From CAZKJL01 sp964553135 (GTDB taxonomy: Bacteria; Patescibacteriota; Gracilibacteria; Peribacterales; Peribacteraceae), in contig CAZKJL010000001.1 of assembly GCA_964553135.1 (NCBI GenBank), positions 558,001 to 622,000 of the forward strand: a stretch of DNA of 64,000 nt, in the 5' to 3' direction. This document shows, piece by piece, positions 30,262 through 39,392 of this stretch. Below the pieces are notes generated by a model, which was given only the letters and a program-made list of their open reading frames with translations, did no database searches and was not told where the DNA came from. Positions within the stretch are counted from its first letter, which is position 1. Each line of letters begins with the position of its first letter. The position numbers and the translations under genes are program-made.

Positions 30262-31503
30262 TCAGCTTTTCTTGATGAGTTCCGTGATGCGTTTTGCAAG
30301 CCTTGCAGCCTCAAACATCGTCATCGTGGGGTGTGTGGGCAGCGAGAGGATCGAGCGTCCCACATGTTCGGCATGGGGGTCCGTGCCTCGTACGTATCCG
30401 GCATGCGCTTCGTCCACCGTATCGGGACACACCACGCATCCGGTCCATCCGTCATCGAGATGAATGTTTTCTTGTTTCAGCACGTCACGAATGTCGTCTG
30501 CCCGCGGAACGAACAGCGGAAATTTTTGGAGCGGGAGATCCGCCGAGACCGCTCGGAGCATCGGCCAACCGGCACGTTTTCCGGCGTCGAGATACAGAGC
30601 CGTGAGCGCACGACGGTGTTTATTGATGGCTCCGAGGCGCGAGAGCGAATAATTCGCCAAGTACGCACAGGCATTCGGGATACGGTGCAGCACGGGGGAC
30701 ATGAATCCTTTTTTCTCCTGCGACGTGAGAACGGGTGCGAAAAATCCGACTCTGTTCATGAGCCAAATCGCGGGCTTGAGGAGGGGAGTACCGGCGAGTC
30801 TGCGCACGACCGAGTACATGCGCGGTCCGTATTCCAGAAGTTTCATCACCTGCCACCACGACAAATGCTCCGCCGTTCGTTCCAGCTCTTGAAGCGCAGG
30901 TTTCAAGCGGTCGTTCCTGCAGATGGCGGCGCCGCCCGAGATGCCGGAGATGGCTTTGTCTCGCCCGAAACTGAGGAGCAGGACGTCGCCGAGCGCACCG
31001 ATGTGCGCGGGGCCTTTGGCATCGGGAATGATGTGCGCCATGTCTTCGATGAGGAGCAGGTGATGCTCGTCACAGACGGCACGAAGCGTTTTGGTATCGG
31101 ACGGAATGCCGAACGTGTGCTGACAAATGATGGCGCGCGTGCGCGGTGTGATGAGCGTCTTCACCGCATGCGGATTCATATTGAGCGTCTCGGGGTCGAT
31201 ATCGGCGTAGACCGGAACTCCGCCCGCTGCATGAATGGCATTCGGGACCACGACGCACGTGTACCCCTGCACGATGACTTCTTCGCCCGAGCGCAGTCCC
31301 ATGGCCTTGAGTACGGCGAGCAGCGCTTCGCGTCCCGAGAAAAAAAGTGCCGGTTCGGCGTGGAATTTTTCTCGCAGCGCGTTCTTGAGTTTCTTCGGCG
31401 AATGGCCGCGCACGTACTTCCACGGCACGTACGACATGCCGAGGACGCGGCGCAGATACGCGGCGTCGACGTGAGGGCCGTAGGTGTGGTGAATCGTAGA
31501 CAC
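30262..31503 (-). CDS. DegT/DnrJ/EryC1/StrS-family PLP aminotransferase
   Basis: The 413-residue fold-type I PLP enzyme transfers an amino group to a sugar nucleotide keto group, a step in making amino sugars for surface glycans. The family pattern is clear: EVIVQGYTCVVVPNAIHAAGGVPVYADIDPETLNMNP, the substrate region HTFGIP, LIEDMAH (Asp that contacts the pyridinium), and SFGRDKAISGISGGA with the Schiff-base Lys. GTG at 31503 is the most likely start (STIHHTYGP); it lies 25 bp after murF. The upstream in-frame extension overlaps murF. A terminal Ser-Lys-rich helix follows. Substrate unknown. Confidence 0.85.
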   Translation of the reverse strand: MSTIHHTYGPHVDAAYLRRVLGMSYVPWKYVRGHSPKKLKNALREKFHAEPALFFSGREALLAVLKAMGLRSGEEVIVQGYTCVVVPNAIHAAGGVPVYADIDPETLNMNPHAVKTLITPRTRAIICQHTFGIPSDTKTLRAVCDEHHLLLIEDMAHIIPDAKGPAHIGALGDVLLLSFGRDKAISGISGGAAICRNDRLKPALQELERTAEHLSWWQVMKLLEYGPRMYSVVRRLAGTPLLKPAIWLMNRVGFFAPVLTSQEKKGFMSPVLHRIPNACAYLANYSLSRLGAINKHRRALTALYLDAGKRAGWPMLRAVSADLPLQKFPLFVPRADDIRDVLKQENIHLDDGWTGCVVCPDTVDEAHAGYVRGTDPHAEHVGRSILSLPTHPTMTMFEAARLAKRITELIKKS

Positions 31504-31528
31504 GGAGTGGAAAACTGAAAGTGGAAAG

Positions 31529-33073
31529 TTACACGGTGGTGAATTTTTCGATGACCCAGCTTGGCATGCGTCCGCAGCACACGAGCAGGCTGTCTTTGGG
31601 CACGGGCTGCGCCTTATTGGCCGGAAGCGCGTGATTGCCGAACACATCCGTAAAGTACGGCAGGAACCGGTCTTGCACCACGAACACGTCGTCGAAGATT
31701 TCCTCGGCGCGCTTGGCCAAGTTCATGTGGATCTCCGCTTCGCGTCCGCCGAGTTCGATGATGCCATCGATGACCAAAGTCTTCGTGGCATGCGGCTGAT
31801 CTTTGGCCCAGTCGATGGCGGCGCGCAGACTTTCGGGGCTGGAGTTATAGGTGTCGTCGAGCAGCGTGACGCCGTTTTTGATCTTCACTTCGAATGTGCG
31901 GTTCATGGACGTGAAGTTTTTGAGTGACTGCGAAATTTGCTCGAGAGTAAGCCCCAAAGTCGCTGCCGCAGCAACTGCCAACAGAATGCTCGTGATGCTG
32001 TGCGTGCCCGCAATCGGCACCTCGAAGCGTTGTCCTTTTGCAGTGAAGGACAAACCGCGCGGCGTTTCCTCCACATCAAGCGCTTGGTAATCGGCGATAC
32101 TCGTGCCGACCGTCGTCACTTTGCATCGGCAGCGTGCGATGAGTGCATCGGCAGCATCGTTATCACGGTTCACGAAAGCGTAACCGTGCGAAGGAAGTGA
32201 TGCGAAGAGTTCGCCCTTTCCTTCGGTGATGGCTTCGCGTGAACCGAACAGCGAAATGTGCTGGTCACCGATGTACGTGATGATGCCCATCTGCGGCTGC
32301 GCGATGCTGCACAGCAGTGCGATCTCGCCTTTTTTATAGGCACCCATTTCCACGATGAGAATACGGTTCGAATCCGCCGATTCTTTTCTGAGAACGGACG
32401 CGAGCCAGCGCGCCACACCCATTTCCGTATTCACGTGCGCAGGTGTGGAATAGGCGCCACGGGATTTGAGAATATGGCTCAGGAGCTCCTTGGTGGTGGT
32501 TTTACCGACACTTCCCGTAATCCCGATGACCGTGAGATTCTTGTGTGATGAACGGAGCCTTCGTGCGTTCGCGAACGTCCTGTTCTTCAGGAACATATCG
32601 ACCGGAAGGAGCACGCTCCATGAGATGAGCACGAAGACCGGCGCGAGTACGGGGACGAGGAGTGTCAGCGTTTGCACGTCGCTGCCCGCGGAAAAGTTGA
32701 GAGCAAGTGTCGCACCTCCGAGCATCACGAACGAGACGCCCGAGATCATCAGAGCTTTGGCCGTCCACACGGGGAGCGGCTGTTTGCGCAGAACGATTTG
32801 CGCCGCGGAGAGCGAGGCCAGGACGAAAATGCATGCCAGTTCGGCGGGCATCGTGTTCCCGAGAACGTGGAACCCGCTGAACACGAAGAGAATCAGCGTG
32901 AGCGGCGGACGGATTTTGCCGAAGAGCTGATGCCACCAGCCGGTTTCATCGAGATGCGTGCGGAGCCTGTCGATGCGCCATTCTTTGAGTTGCCACAAAT
33001 GGACGAACGTCAGCAGGGGAGATGCCGACGCGAGGAGCGTCAAAATCGTGGTGGCGAGGATAAGTTGGGTCAT
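31529..33073 (-). CDS. murF: MurF-type Mur ligase with membrane N-terminus
   Basis: The 514-residue protein has a Mur ligase core from about residue 180. The ATP loop is GITGSVGKTTTKELL, followed by NTEMGVARWLASVLR, EMGAYKKGEIALLCSIAQPQMGIITYIGDQHISLFGS, TSITSILLAVAAAATLGL and LLDDTYNSSPESLRAAID. MurF adds D-Ala-D-Ala to UDP-MurNAc-tripeptide. In place of the usual UDP-binding N-domain, residues 1-170 hold about five hydrophobic segments (LILATTILTLLASASPLLTFV, LTLILFVFSGFHVLG, LACIFVLASLSAAQIV, ALMISGVSFVMLGGATLAL, LLVPVLAPVFVLISWSVLL). The enzyme may thus be membrane-bound, or act on a lipid-linked substrate. It overlaps the hydrolase stop by 4 bp. Confidence 0.85.
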   Translation of the reverse strand: MTQLILATTILTLLASASPLLTFVHLWQLKEWRIDRLRTHLDETGWWHQLFGKIRPPLTLILFVFSGFHVLGNTMPAELACIFVLASLSAAQIVLRKQPLPVWTAKALMISGVSFVMLGGATLALNFSAGSDVQTLTLLVPVLAPVFVLISWSVLLPVDMFLKNRTFANARRLRSSHKNLTVIGITGSVGKTTTKELLSHILKSRGAYSTPAHVNTEMGVARWLASVLRKESADSNRILIVEMGAYKKGEIALLCSIAQPQMGIITYIGDQHISLFGSREAITEGKGELFASLPSHGYAFVNRDNDAADALIARCRCKVTTVGTSIADYQALDVEETPRGLSFTAKGQRFEVPIAGTHSITSILLAVAAAATLGLTLEQISQSLKNFTSMNRTFEVKIKNGVTLLDDTYNSSPESLRAAIDWAKDQPHATKTLVIDGIIELGGREAEIHMNLAKRAEEIFDDVFVVQDRFLPYFTDVFGNHALPANKAQPVPKDSLLVCCGRMPSWVIEKFTTV

Positions 33074-33801
33074 GCCAAGGACATTCTAGCGCGGATGACG
33101 GCTCCGATCTCCTCGGCTTTGTCCCTGTGAACGCCGTGGCGGATACCGGGGTAGGTGTGCAGTACGCTGCCCTGAATCGCTTGTTTCATGATGAGTGCAT
33201 CGCCGTACGGCGTCATGCCGTCATCGGTTCCCCAGAAGATGTCGGTGGGCACGGAAATGTCTTTGAGAATCGGCCTCAAGTCTTCGTGCGTCACGCGAAT
33301 CATCGTTTGTCGCATGATGTCCGATGCGCGCTCGTAGTCGTGCACGCGCACGAGTCGGTACAGCAATGTTTTGCCGAGCGGTGCGAAGTACGACATCACG
33401 GGCATTTTCATCAGAAACTTCCCCGTCTTGGCGAGTGTGAGTCCGAAGATGCGCTTGAAGTGCCGCGGATGACGAATGCCTGCAGCGGCGCATAAGTAGA
33501 GATGCTCGATCTCGAATCCGAGTGACTTACGCCGTGCGAGCTTGAGCACGATGCGTCCGCCGTGCGAATGTCCGAGGAGTGAGATCGACGCGTGGGCCGG
33601 AACGTTCTTCAGAATCCATGCCTGCGTCCAATCCGCGTAGTCATCCACGCTCCACGGCGTCTTCGGTTCGGGCTCGGCACCGAAGCCCGGAAGATCGGGC
33701 GTGAGTACCTGCATATCGGCACCGCTGAGTGCTGCGCGGAGCTCGGTAAAAGACTCTTTGGAGCCGCCCCAGCCGTGTAGGCACACGAGAATATGCGTCA
33801 T
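33070..33801 (-). CDS. Alpha/beta hydrolase
   Basis: The 243-residue protein has the alpha/beta hydrolase fold: the oxyanion strand LVCLHGWGGSKESF, the nucleophile elbow GHSHGG, an acid in FWGTDDGMTP and a late His in IRHGVHRD. It is likely a serine esterase or lipase-like enzyme. TAGAAT ends 7 nt before the ATG at 33801; an upstream ATG (33810) lies within this -10, so it is excluded. The 4-bp overlap with murF indicates co-transcription with the envelope cluster. Substrate unknown. Confidence 0.84.
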   Translation of the reverse strand: MTHILVCLHGWGGSKESFTELRAALSGADMQVLTPDLPGFGAEPEPKTPWSVDDYADWTQAWILKNVPAHASISLLGHSHGGRIVLKLARRKSLGFEIEHLYLCAAAGIRHPRHFKRIFGLTLAKTGKFLMKMPVMSYFAPLGKTLLYRLVRVHDYERASDIMRQTMIRVTHEDLRPILKDISVPTDIFWGTDDGMTPYGDALIMKQAIQGSVLHTYPGIRHGVHRDKAEEIGAVIRARMSLA

Positions 33802-33856
33802 CTCCGGCATTCTAGCGCAGGTTGCGACCGGGCGCGCCATCCGCTTCACTGCACGC

Positions 33857-34756
33857 ATGAGTCGTTTCGAGAAAGGTCTGGGCTACGCATTCGTCTCCGC
33901 GATCATTTGGGCGATCTTTCCCGTGCTCACGAAGCTGTCGTTCGGCACGATTTCGGCGCTTTGGTCGGCGGCCATCGGAACGTTTCTCTCCACGATCTTC
34001 TTCTTCGGCGTCATTGTGTACCGCGGCGAGCTGCGGCAAAAAGTGAGTGCGCTGTGCAAGAAAAGAATTTTCATCGCATGCATGCTCATCGGCGTCCTGT
34101 ATTACGCATGTCTGTACGTGGGCATCAGCATGACGACACCGGGCAACGCGGCCATCGTCTCGCTCATGGAAATTTTCTTCTCGTATTTGCTCATCAGTGT
34201 CATCGGCAAACATGAGAAGCTCGTCCCGGCTCACGTTCTCGGTGCGGTTTTCATGGTGGCGGGCACGCTCTTCATCTTGCTCCCGCAGAGCGGGGGAGGC
34301 GTGAATACGGGTGATTTCATCATTTTGTTCGGAGGTATCTTGCCGCCGCTCGGCAACCTGGCGATGCAACGCGCCAGGCAGGAGGTCTCCGCGGCGTACA
34401 TCATGTTCTGGCGTTCGCTCGCGGGCTCCGCGATGCTCGCCGTCTTTGCCGTCGCTTTCGATGGACTGCCTACCACCGCTTCGGTGTGGGCGTCGCTTCC
34501 CGTGTTGCTTTGTCTCGGCTTCATCGTCTTGGGGCTTTCCAAAATTCTGTGGATCGAAGCCATCCATCGGCTGCCCATTACGCAGACCATTTCGCTCGCC
34601 AGCATTCAGCCGTTCCTCACGATGCTCTTTGCGTACGCGCTCCTCTCACAAAAACCGGAGTGGGTGCAGCTCTACAGTTTGCCACCGATCATCGTGGGTA
34701 TGTTTTTGCTCACGCGAAAATCCCGCATGTCTGCGGAGTCGCTTCAAGAACTGTAA
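33857..34756 (+). CDS. EamA/DMT-family transporter, 10 TM
   Basis: The 299-residue protein has two EamA repeats, each of about five helices. The first holds FVSAIIWAIFPVLTKLSFG and MLIGVLYYACLYVGISMTTPGNAAIVSLMEIFFSYLL, the conserved helix-4 region. The second holds FGGILPPLGNLAMQRARQE and LGLSKILWIEAIHRLPITQTISLASIQPFLTMLFAYALL. Members export metabolites or amino acids. It is divergent from the hydrolase gene. Its substrate is unknown. Confidence 0.86.
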   Translation: MSRFEKGLGYAFVSAIIWAIFPVLTKLSFGTISALWSAAIGTFLSTIFFFGVIVYRGELRQKVSALCKKRIFIACMLIGVLYYACLYVGISMTTPGNAAIVSLMEIFFSYLLISVIGKHEKLVPAHVLGAVFMVAGTLFILLPQSGGGVNTGDFIILFGGILPPLGNLAMQRARQEVSAAYIMFWRSLAGSAMLAVFAVAFDGLPTTASVWASLPVLLCLGFIVLGLSKILWIEAIHRLPITQTISLASIQPFLTMLFAYALLSQKPEWVQLYSLPPIIVGMFLLTRKSRMSAESLQEL

Positions 34757-35419
34757 TCATTTGGCGTTCGTCACGGTGCCGTCTCCCGTAATGGGAATAC
34801 TGTCTCCCATGGCCAGGGGCTTGGCATTCCTGAGGATGTCACCGAGGGCTTTGATGCGAGCCAGGGATTCTCTCGCATTGTTTCTGATGATCGTGGACCA
34901 TCGGTACTCCTGACGGTTGGCGCTCATGCCTACGGCGTCCACTTCGAGCGCATCAGCAATGAAGAGCGCGCGCGGCAAGTGAAACGTTTGCGAGACGATG
35001 ATGACGCTCTCCACGCCGAAGATTTCTTTGGCGCGATAGACGCTGTCATACGTATCGAACCCGGCGTGGTCCATGAAGATGTCCTGTGCAGGGATTCCTT
35101 CGGCCAGGAGATTTTTTCGCATGACATCCACTTCGTCGTAGTACTTGCTGCCGTGATCGCCCGAGACGAGAATTTTTTGGACCTTTTTTTCTTTGTAGAG
35201 CGTCGCTGCGGTTGCCAGTCTGTCACTCAAAATCGCCGAGGCCGTATTGCCGCGGACTTGGGCACCCAGCACCAGGGCCGTTTGTTTGGCGGGCACCTCG
35301 TTGAACTCGGTATAAAGGGAAGATTGCGCCGAAAGCACGATGTACGCGTTGATCGCCAGGAAGATGACGATGAGCACGGCCAGCGCCGAAAAGCCGATTT
35401 TGAGCAGCTTGGAGATCAC
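34757..35419 (-). CDS. SanA/YdcF-like DUF218 protein
   Basis: The 220-residue protein has an N-terminal signal-anchor helix (LLKIGFSALAVLIVIFLAINAYIVL) and a periplasmic DUF218 domain: ALVLGAQVRGNTASAILSDRLATAATLY, KILVSGDHGSKYYDEVDVMRKNLL, IPAQDIFMDHAGFDTYDSVYRAKEIFG and IIVSQTFHLPRALFIA. SanA in enterobacteria affects envelope permeability to vancomycin at high temperature; the biochemical role is unknown. GTG at 35419 stands 6 nt after TAGAGT. It is convergent with the EamA gene. Confidence 0.88.
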   Translation of the reverse strand: MISKLLKIGFSALAVLIVIFLAINAYIVLSAQSSLYTEFNEVPAKQTALVLGAQVRGNTASAILSDRLATAATLYKEKKVQKILVSGDHGSKYYDEVDVMRKNLLAEGIPAQDIFMDHAGFDTYDSVYRAKEIFGVESVIIVSQTFHLPRALFIADALEVDAVGMSANRQEYRWSTIIRNNARESLARIKALGDILRNAKPLAMGDSIPITGDGTVTNAK

Positions 35420-35508
35420 GGAAGCACTCTAACCCAATTGCGCGGACTCACTGAGTGCATCTTTTTCTTTCCGTTGTTTTGCTGCATAATCTGCGGGCTT
35501 TCTCGTGT

Positions 35509-35528
35509 GTGTCACGGTAGCTCAGTTG
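35509..35528 (+). repeat. Truncated 5' tRNA-Met copy
   Basis: GTGTCACGGTAGCTCAGTTG is identical to 35602-35621, the first 18 nt of the tRNA-Met gene plus two upstream bases. The rest of the cloverleaf is missing. It lies between the likely tRNA promoter (CATAAT near 35485) and the intact gene. Confidence 0.75.
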
Positions 35529-35603
35529 CCTAGCCGAGCTTGCGAGGCGTCAGAAATAAGGGAAGCGCGGTTGCTCATCGTTCCTTTCGATCGGTTCATA
35601 CGT

Positions 35604-35679
35604 GTCACGGTAGCTCAGTTGGTAGAGCATGGGACTCATAAGCCCAGGGTCGCCGGTTCAATCCCGGCCCGTGACACCA
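35604..35679 (+). tRNA. tRNA-Met (anticodon CAT), insertion site
   Basis: The acceptor stem is GTCACGG/CCGTGAC and the D-arm GCTC...GAGC. The anticodon arm TGGGA/GCCCA closes CTCATAA; the last pair is an A-G mismatch. The T-arm is GCCGG-TTCAATC-CCGGC, with CCA encoded. It lacks a mispaired first acceptor pair, so it is probably an elongator, or tRNA-Ile(CAT) if modified. The 3' end is attL of the integrative element. Confidence 0.92.
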
Positions 35680-37358
35680 TACAGGTCGCTAATGTTATGA
35701 CGGCTATCAGACTTCTCTGACTCAGGAATCATAAGCTCCAGAGTCACGTCTGAGCCGTCAATTACTATGCGCTTCACAAGGTCATGAATGATGAGGCGTT
35801 TTGTTTCAAAATCCAGCTTCGCCAATGCCTTAGCGTACTTTTTTGCTATGTCCTTTGCGGCAATCAGACGCTCTCTCCGCTCCTCTGCATCCATCAGTTG
35901 AGACGCTATCGCTTCCAGGTCATCTGTGAGCTTAATTTTATCCTCTGTAATGCGCTTAGATTCTACCTCCAGTTCTCCTTCACCCTGATAGTCAAAACCC
36001 TTCTGATAGAGGTTCTTCACCCTCTGCCATTCTGCGGTTAATGCATCAAACTCTTGCTGCTTCTCTGCTCTTTCCTGCTCAAGCTCGTATACATTCACTT
36101 TCTTTTTCTCTTCTTCCTCAATGCGCTTAATGAATACCTTGGGGTCAGATAACAACTGGGATACCTCCTGCCACACCCTTCCTTCAAGGATAGAACCCGA
36201 AATCTCTTTGTTATCACAAGGCGTAGGACTCTTACTCTTATTGGCTTTGCGACAACGATATTGCGGTAATTCGCCTATCTTTGTTTTCACGCCATCAATC
36301 GTTTTAATTTGAGGCTTCATGTAGCCCCCATAAGTAGACATGCACCTGGCGCAATCCACTTTTCCAGAAAGCAGATATGTGTGCCTTCCCAGTTTTTGGG
36401 TGCGCTTGTTCTGTTCCAGTAGAGATTGTGCCTTCTTCCATATCTTTTTGCTGATGATCTGTGGACAAGGTATTGGAATCCAATCTTCCTCAGGATTCAG
36501 AACCTCCTTCATTTTTTTGGCTACAGCATCGTATTTCTTAGTCTTCTTTCCATAGTAATACAGGCCTGTATAGGCCTCATTCCTAAGGAGGCGGCCAACT
36601 GTTTTGTCGTGCCAGTAATTAGCTGGATTCACTTTGCGAATCTCCTTCTTGAGTTTCTTCTTTTTTCTGAGCTTATCCGCAACGCGGTCTGCCTGGGTTG
36701 GAATCTGTAAGGCATTCAATCGCTGCTGAATCTCGTAGGTTGTTTTTCTGTCTCTCACGAACCACTTAAATATCTTCTGCACGATCTTAGAAGTTTCAGG
36801 ATTGATAGCGATTTTTTGGGAGTCAGGGTCTATGTCATAGCCATATGAGTGCATCCCACCCACCCATTTCTTGTCTTTAGCAGCCTCAACTCTGCCTATG
36901 GCTGTGCGTTCCATAATTAAGTCCCTCTCCATCTCTGCAATGATTCCCAGGAGTCCTAGCATGAACTTTCCAAAGGTCGTTGTGGTGTTCACTTCCTGCT
37001 GAGACGTAGCGATGAAATCTATGTCTATATCCCTTAAATCCTCAATAGCATTGAGCAGATAGCGCGTTTTGCGGAAGAATCTATCCAGCTTCCACACTAA
37101 GACCACATCAAACTCCTTCTTCTTCGCGTCCTCAAACAAGCGCGGTAACTCTGCTCTCTCGTGAATCTCAGACGCTCCTGAGAAGCCATCATCTATGTAG
37201 ATATATTTCTCATTAAACGTATAAAGTTCGTCGTTTGCTGCCAGCCACTTCCGCATTTGTGATATCTGGGAGTCCTTTCCGTACTTCTCTCCTTGCTCAG
37301 TAGTACTCACACGAACATACATGCAAGCACGTCTCTTTGTGTTGTCTTCTTTCTTCAT
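35658..37358 (-). CDS. Large serine recombinase
   Basis: The 566-residue protein has the resolvase catalytic domain (MYVRVSTTEQ, nucleophile Ser18; DDGFSGASEIHERAELPRLFEDA; VLVWKLDRFFRKTRYLL; GLLGIIAEMERDLI). The Recombinase domain follows (NYWHDKTVGRLLRNEAYTGLYYYG), then a zinc ribbon (CARC...YRCRK...C) and a coiled coil (about 420-510). The enzyme catalyses integration or excision. Its last codons (GVTGRD and stop) are read from the reverse complement of the host tRNA, so the stop codon belongs to the chromosome. In a circle the frame would continue for 67 further codons. CATAAT ends 7 nt before the ATG. Confidence 0.9.
   Translation of the reverse strand: MKKEDNTKRRACMYVRVSTTEQGEKYGKDSQISQMRKWLAANDELYTFNEKYIYIDDGFSGASEIHERAELPRLFEDAKKKEFDVVLVWKLDRFFRKTRYLLNAIEDLRDIDIDFIATSQQEVNTTTTFGKFMLGLLGIIAEMERDLIMERTAIGRVEAAKDKKWVGGMHSYGYDIDPDSQKIAINPETSKIVQKIFKWFVRDRKTTYEIQQRLNALQIPTQADRVADKLRKKKKLKKEIRKVNPANYWHDKTVGRLLRNEAYTGLYYYGKKTKKYDAVAKKMKEVLNPEEDWIPIPCPQIISKKIWKKAQSLLEQNKRTQKLGRHTYLLSGKVDCARCMSTYGGYMKPQIKTIDGVKTKIGELPQYRCRKANKSKSPTPCDNKEISGSILEGRVWQEVSQLLSDPKVFIKRIEEEEKKKVNVYELEQERAEKQQEFDALTAEWQRVKNLYQKGFDYQGEGELEVESKRITEDKIKLTDDLEAIASQLMDAEERRERLIAAKDIAKKYAKALAKLDFETKRLIIHDLVKRIVIDGSDVTLELMIPESEKSDSRHNISDLYGVTGRD
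35661..35678 (+). repeat. Attachment site attL
   Basis: ATCCCGGCCCGTGA followed by CACC, within the 3' end of tRNA-Met. The same 14 bp recur at 56447, followed by TACC. Confidence 0.82.
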
Positions 37359-37598
37359 AGAAAGGATTATGCTTCAACTTGTGGAATAGTGAAAAAGTTT
37401 TCTACAAACGTATGTCGCGTAAGGAACATTATGCGACATAGAGATTTTTGAAAATAACACACTATCTCATATTGTCTACATGGCCACCACCCTCCCCCAG
37501 GTTTCCGCTCTCCTCCCATCACCCGTCTTAAGCCCCACCAAAAACTCTCCAGAGTCTCATCCCTCTCTGTTTCTGAATAAATTCTGTATGATGGAGCG

Positions 37599-39386
37599 AT
37601 GTTGGGCATCTTCCGCGTACTCTTTGGCAAACAAACATCAGGCAATTCCCTAGTTTCCCAGTCCCCAGCAAAGAGTAATTCAAAGGGAACTCCATTTATT
37701 GATATCACTAAGGCAAAAATAGTTGTGCTCCCCAGGCTGCCCACAGCCAATGAATATCAAAAAGAGGGCATCTCTCATCCTCAGGAATACTGGGAGAGCT
37801 ACAACAAAGGACAATCGCTCTATGGCAGAGGATGGTACGAGAAAGCCAAGGTGGAGTTTCTAAAGATTTACGATAATGAGCATGGGAATGCGTACTTCAG
37901 CCATCTCCTGCGAACGTACAGGCAGGGCGCAGAACGGTTTATAGAGAAGAAGAAATACGAAGATGCTCTACGCGAATACACGGAAATGTTTATAAAATGC
38001 CCTAATACAACGAATACGGATGTAAGGAAGTACAATAAACTCATTGATGCGATGGGGGCAGATGTGAAGAAAAAGCAGCTTATTGAAGTGGAGAAAGAGG
38101 AACCTGAATTTGTCTGCGATGGAAAAGTGATTGCCTTCCTTTCGGAAGCGAAGAAGCCCAAAGGCTTTAAGATTGAATACGATAACGAACGGCTCTCCCA
38201 GTATGCCCTTCGCAACAAAAAGCAGACGCTCACACCGCTGCTTCCGTACATCGTAGTTGAAGGCAACACAGTGCAGTACGCGGATACGGTTGAGTTCCCA
38301 AAAACGAGCCGCAAGCTCTACAGAATAAAAACAATACCAACTCCCTCTACCCCCTTCATGTTCAGTACGGAGGACTTACAGATTTACCTCTCTGACTGGC
38401 AATTCAATGAGCTACAGCACTTGGATGCATCCAGGTACACATCAGAGAAATACCATCTTCGGTGCATTGATATGGCTGGCGATCTTTCCGCTTTTGTCTT
38501 CACCATCGTTGATGAATGCTACCTAGTGAATGAGAATTTTAAGGTATTCGGCGTATGGAGAGTTCCCTACAAAATTGATACGCAAGATGCAAAATATAAG
38601 AGAGAAACAAGGAGCGGAAACAATGGCAATGCTCAGAATACTGATGTGCGCGAGGCACTGAATACCTTGGGAATCTCCAAAGATCAGCCCACCACAGACG
38701 ATGTGAAACAGGCTTTCAGGCAGTTAACGAAGCAATATCATCCTGACAAATACAAAGGCGAGGATGCGGAAGAGCGCACGAAGGCGATCATTGGCGCGTA
38801 TGAACTCATTAAGAATGCGGACTTGCAGGGTGTGAATGCAGCGGACATGGAAGATGAGTACTGGATGGAGGTGACACACACCTCAACATTTAATGCACAC
38901 GGCTTTGAATTCACACTGCAAATGGGAATGGTGGTAGACCCTTCAGACTGGATATATGGAACTGGAATGGCGAAGGATGGCTCTCGTATTTACCTGGGTT
39001 GTTACTCAGGAAAAGTGTATTCCATCAACACGGAGGGAGTTGCGGATATGGTCTACGTTATCCCCAGCGCAGAGCCAATATCTGAGATAATGGAATGCGG
39101 CGAATACCTTCATATATCTACATACTCACAGGTCTACATTATTCATATAGAAGAACAGCGATTCATTAAAGCCATTCAACTGCATGGAGAAGAAAACGGT
39201 GCATCAGGATACGTTAAATACTATGAGGATGGATTCGTTCATGTGCTGGGTGATGCAGTTACAATCCATGACTGCAAAGGCGAAAAGTTAGGTTCTGTGA
39301 GCTTCGCAAAGAGTCTAAAATCTATCTGCGTTGCAGACGGGAAATTCGTCTTTGAAACAGCTAGCAAACTGTATTTGTTTGGATGA
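37599..39386 (+). CDS. DnaJ-domain protein with C-terminal propeller-like repeats
   Basis: The 595-residue cytoplasmic protein has an N-terminal helical part with TPR-like segments (ESYNKGQSLYGRGWYEKAKVEFLKIYD; KYEDALREYTEMFIKCP). A central region lacks a family. A J-domain with the intact HPD motif (381-383, in VREALNTLGI...QYHPDKYKG) would recruit Hsp70. The last 160 residues have short repeated strands like a beta-propeller (MAKDGSRIYLGCYSGKVYSINTEG; EYLHISTYSQVYIIH; DGFVHVLGDAVTIHD; KFVFETASKLYLF). TATGAT ends 6 nt before the ATG. It probably links a target to Hsp70; the target is unknown. Confidence 0.7.
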   Translation: MLGIFRVLFGKQTSGNSLVSQSPAKSNSKGTPFIDITKAKIVVLPRLPTANEYQKEGISHPQEYWESYNKGQSLYGRGWYEKAKVEFLKIYDNEHGNAYFSHLLRTYRQGAERFIEKKKYEDALREYTEMFIKCPNTTNTDVRKYNKLIDAMGADVKKKQLIEVEKEEPEFVCDGKVIAFLSEAKKPKGFKIEYDNERLSQYALRNKKQTLTPLLPYIVVEGNTVQYADTVEFPKTSRKLYRIKTIPTPSTPFMFSTEDLQIYLSDWQFNELQHLDASRYTSEKYHLRCIDMAGDLSAFVFTIVDECYLVNENFKVFGVWRVPYKIDTQDAKYKRETRSGNNGNAQNTDVREALNTLGISKDQPTTDDVKQAFRQLTKQYHPDKYKGEDAEERTKAIIGAYELIKNADLQGVNAADMEDEYWMEVTHTSTFNAHGFEFTLQMGMVVDPSDWIYGTGMAKDGSRIYLGCYSGKVYSINTEGVADMVYVIPSAEPISEIMECGEYLHISTYSQVYIIHIEEQRFIKAIQLHGEENGASGYVKYYEDGFVHVLGDAVTIHDCKGEKLGSVSFAKSLKSICVADGKFVFETASKLYLFG

Positions 39387-39392
39387 GATGTC

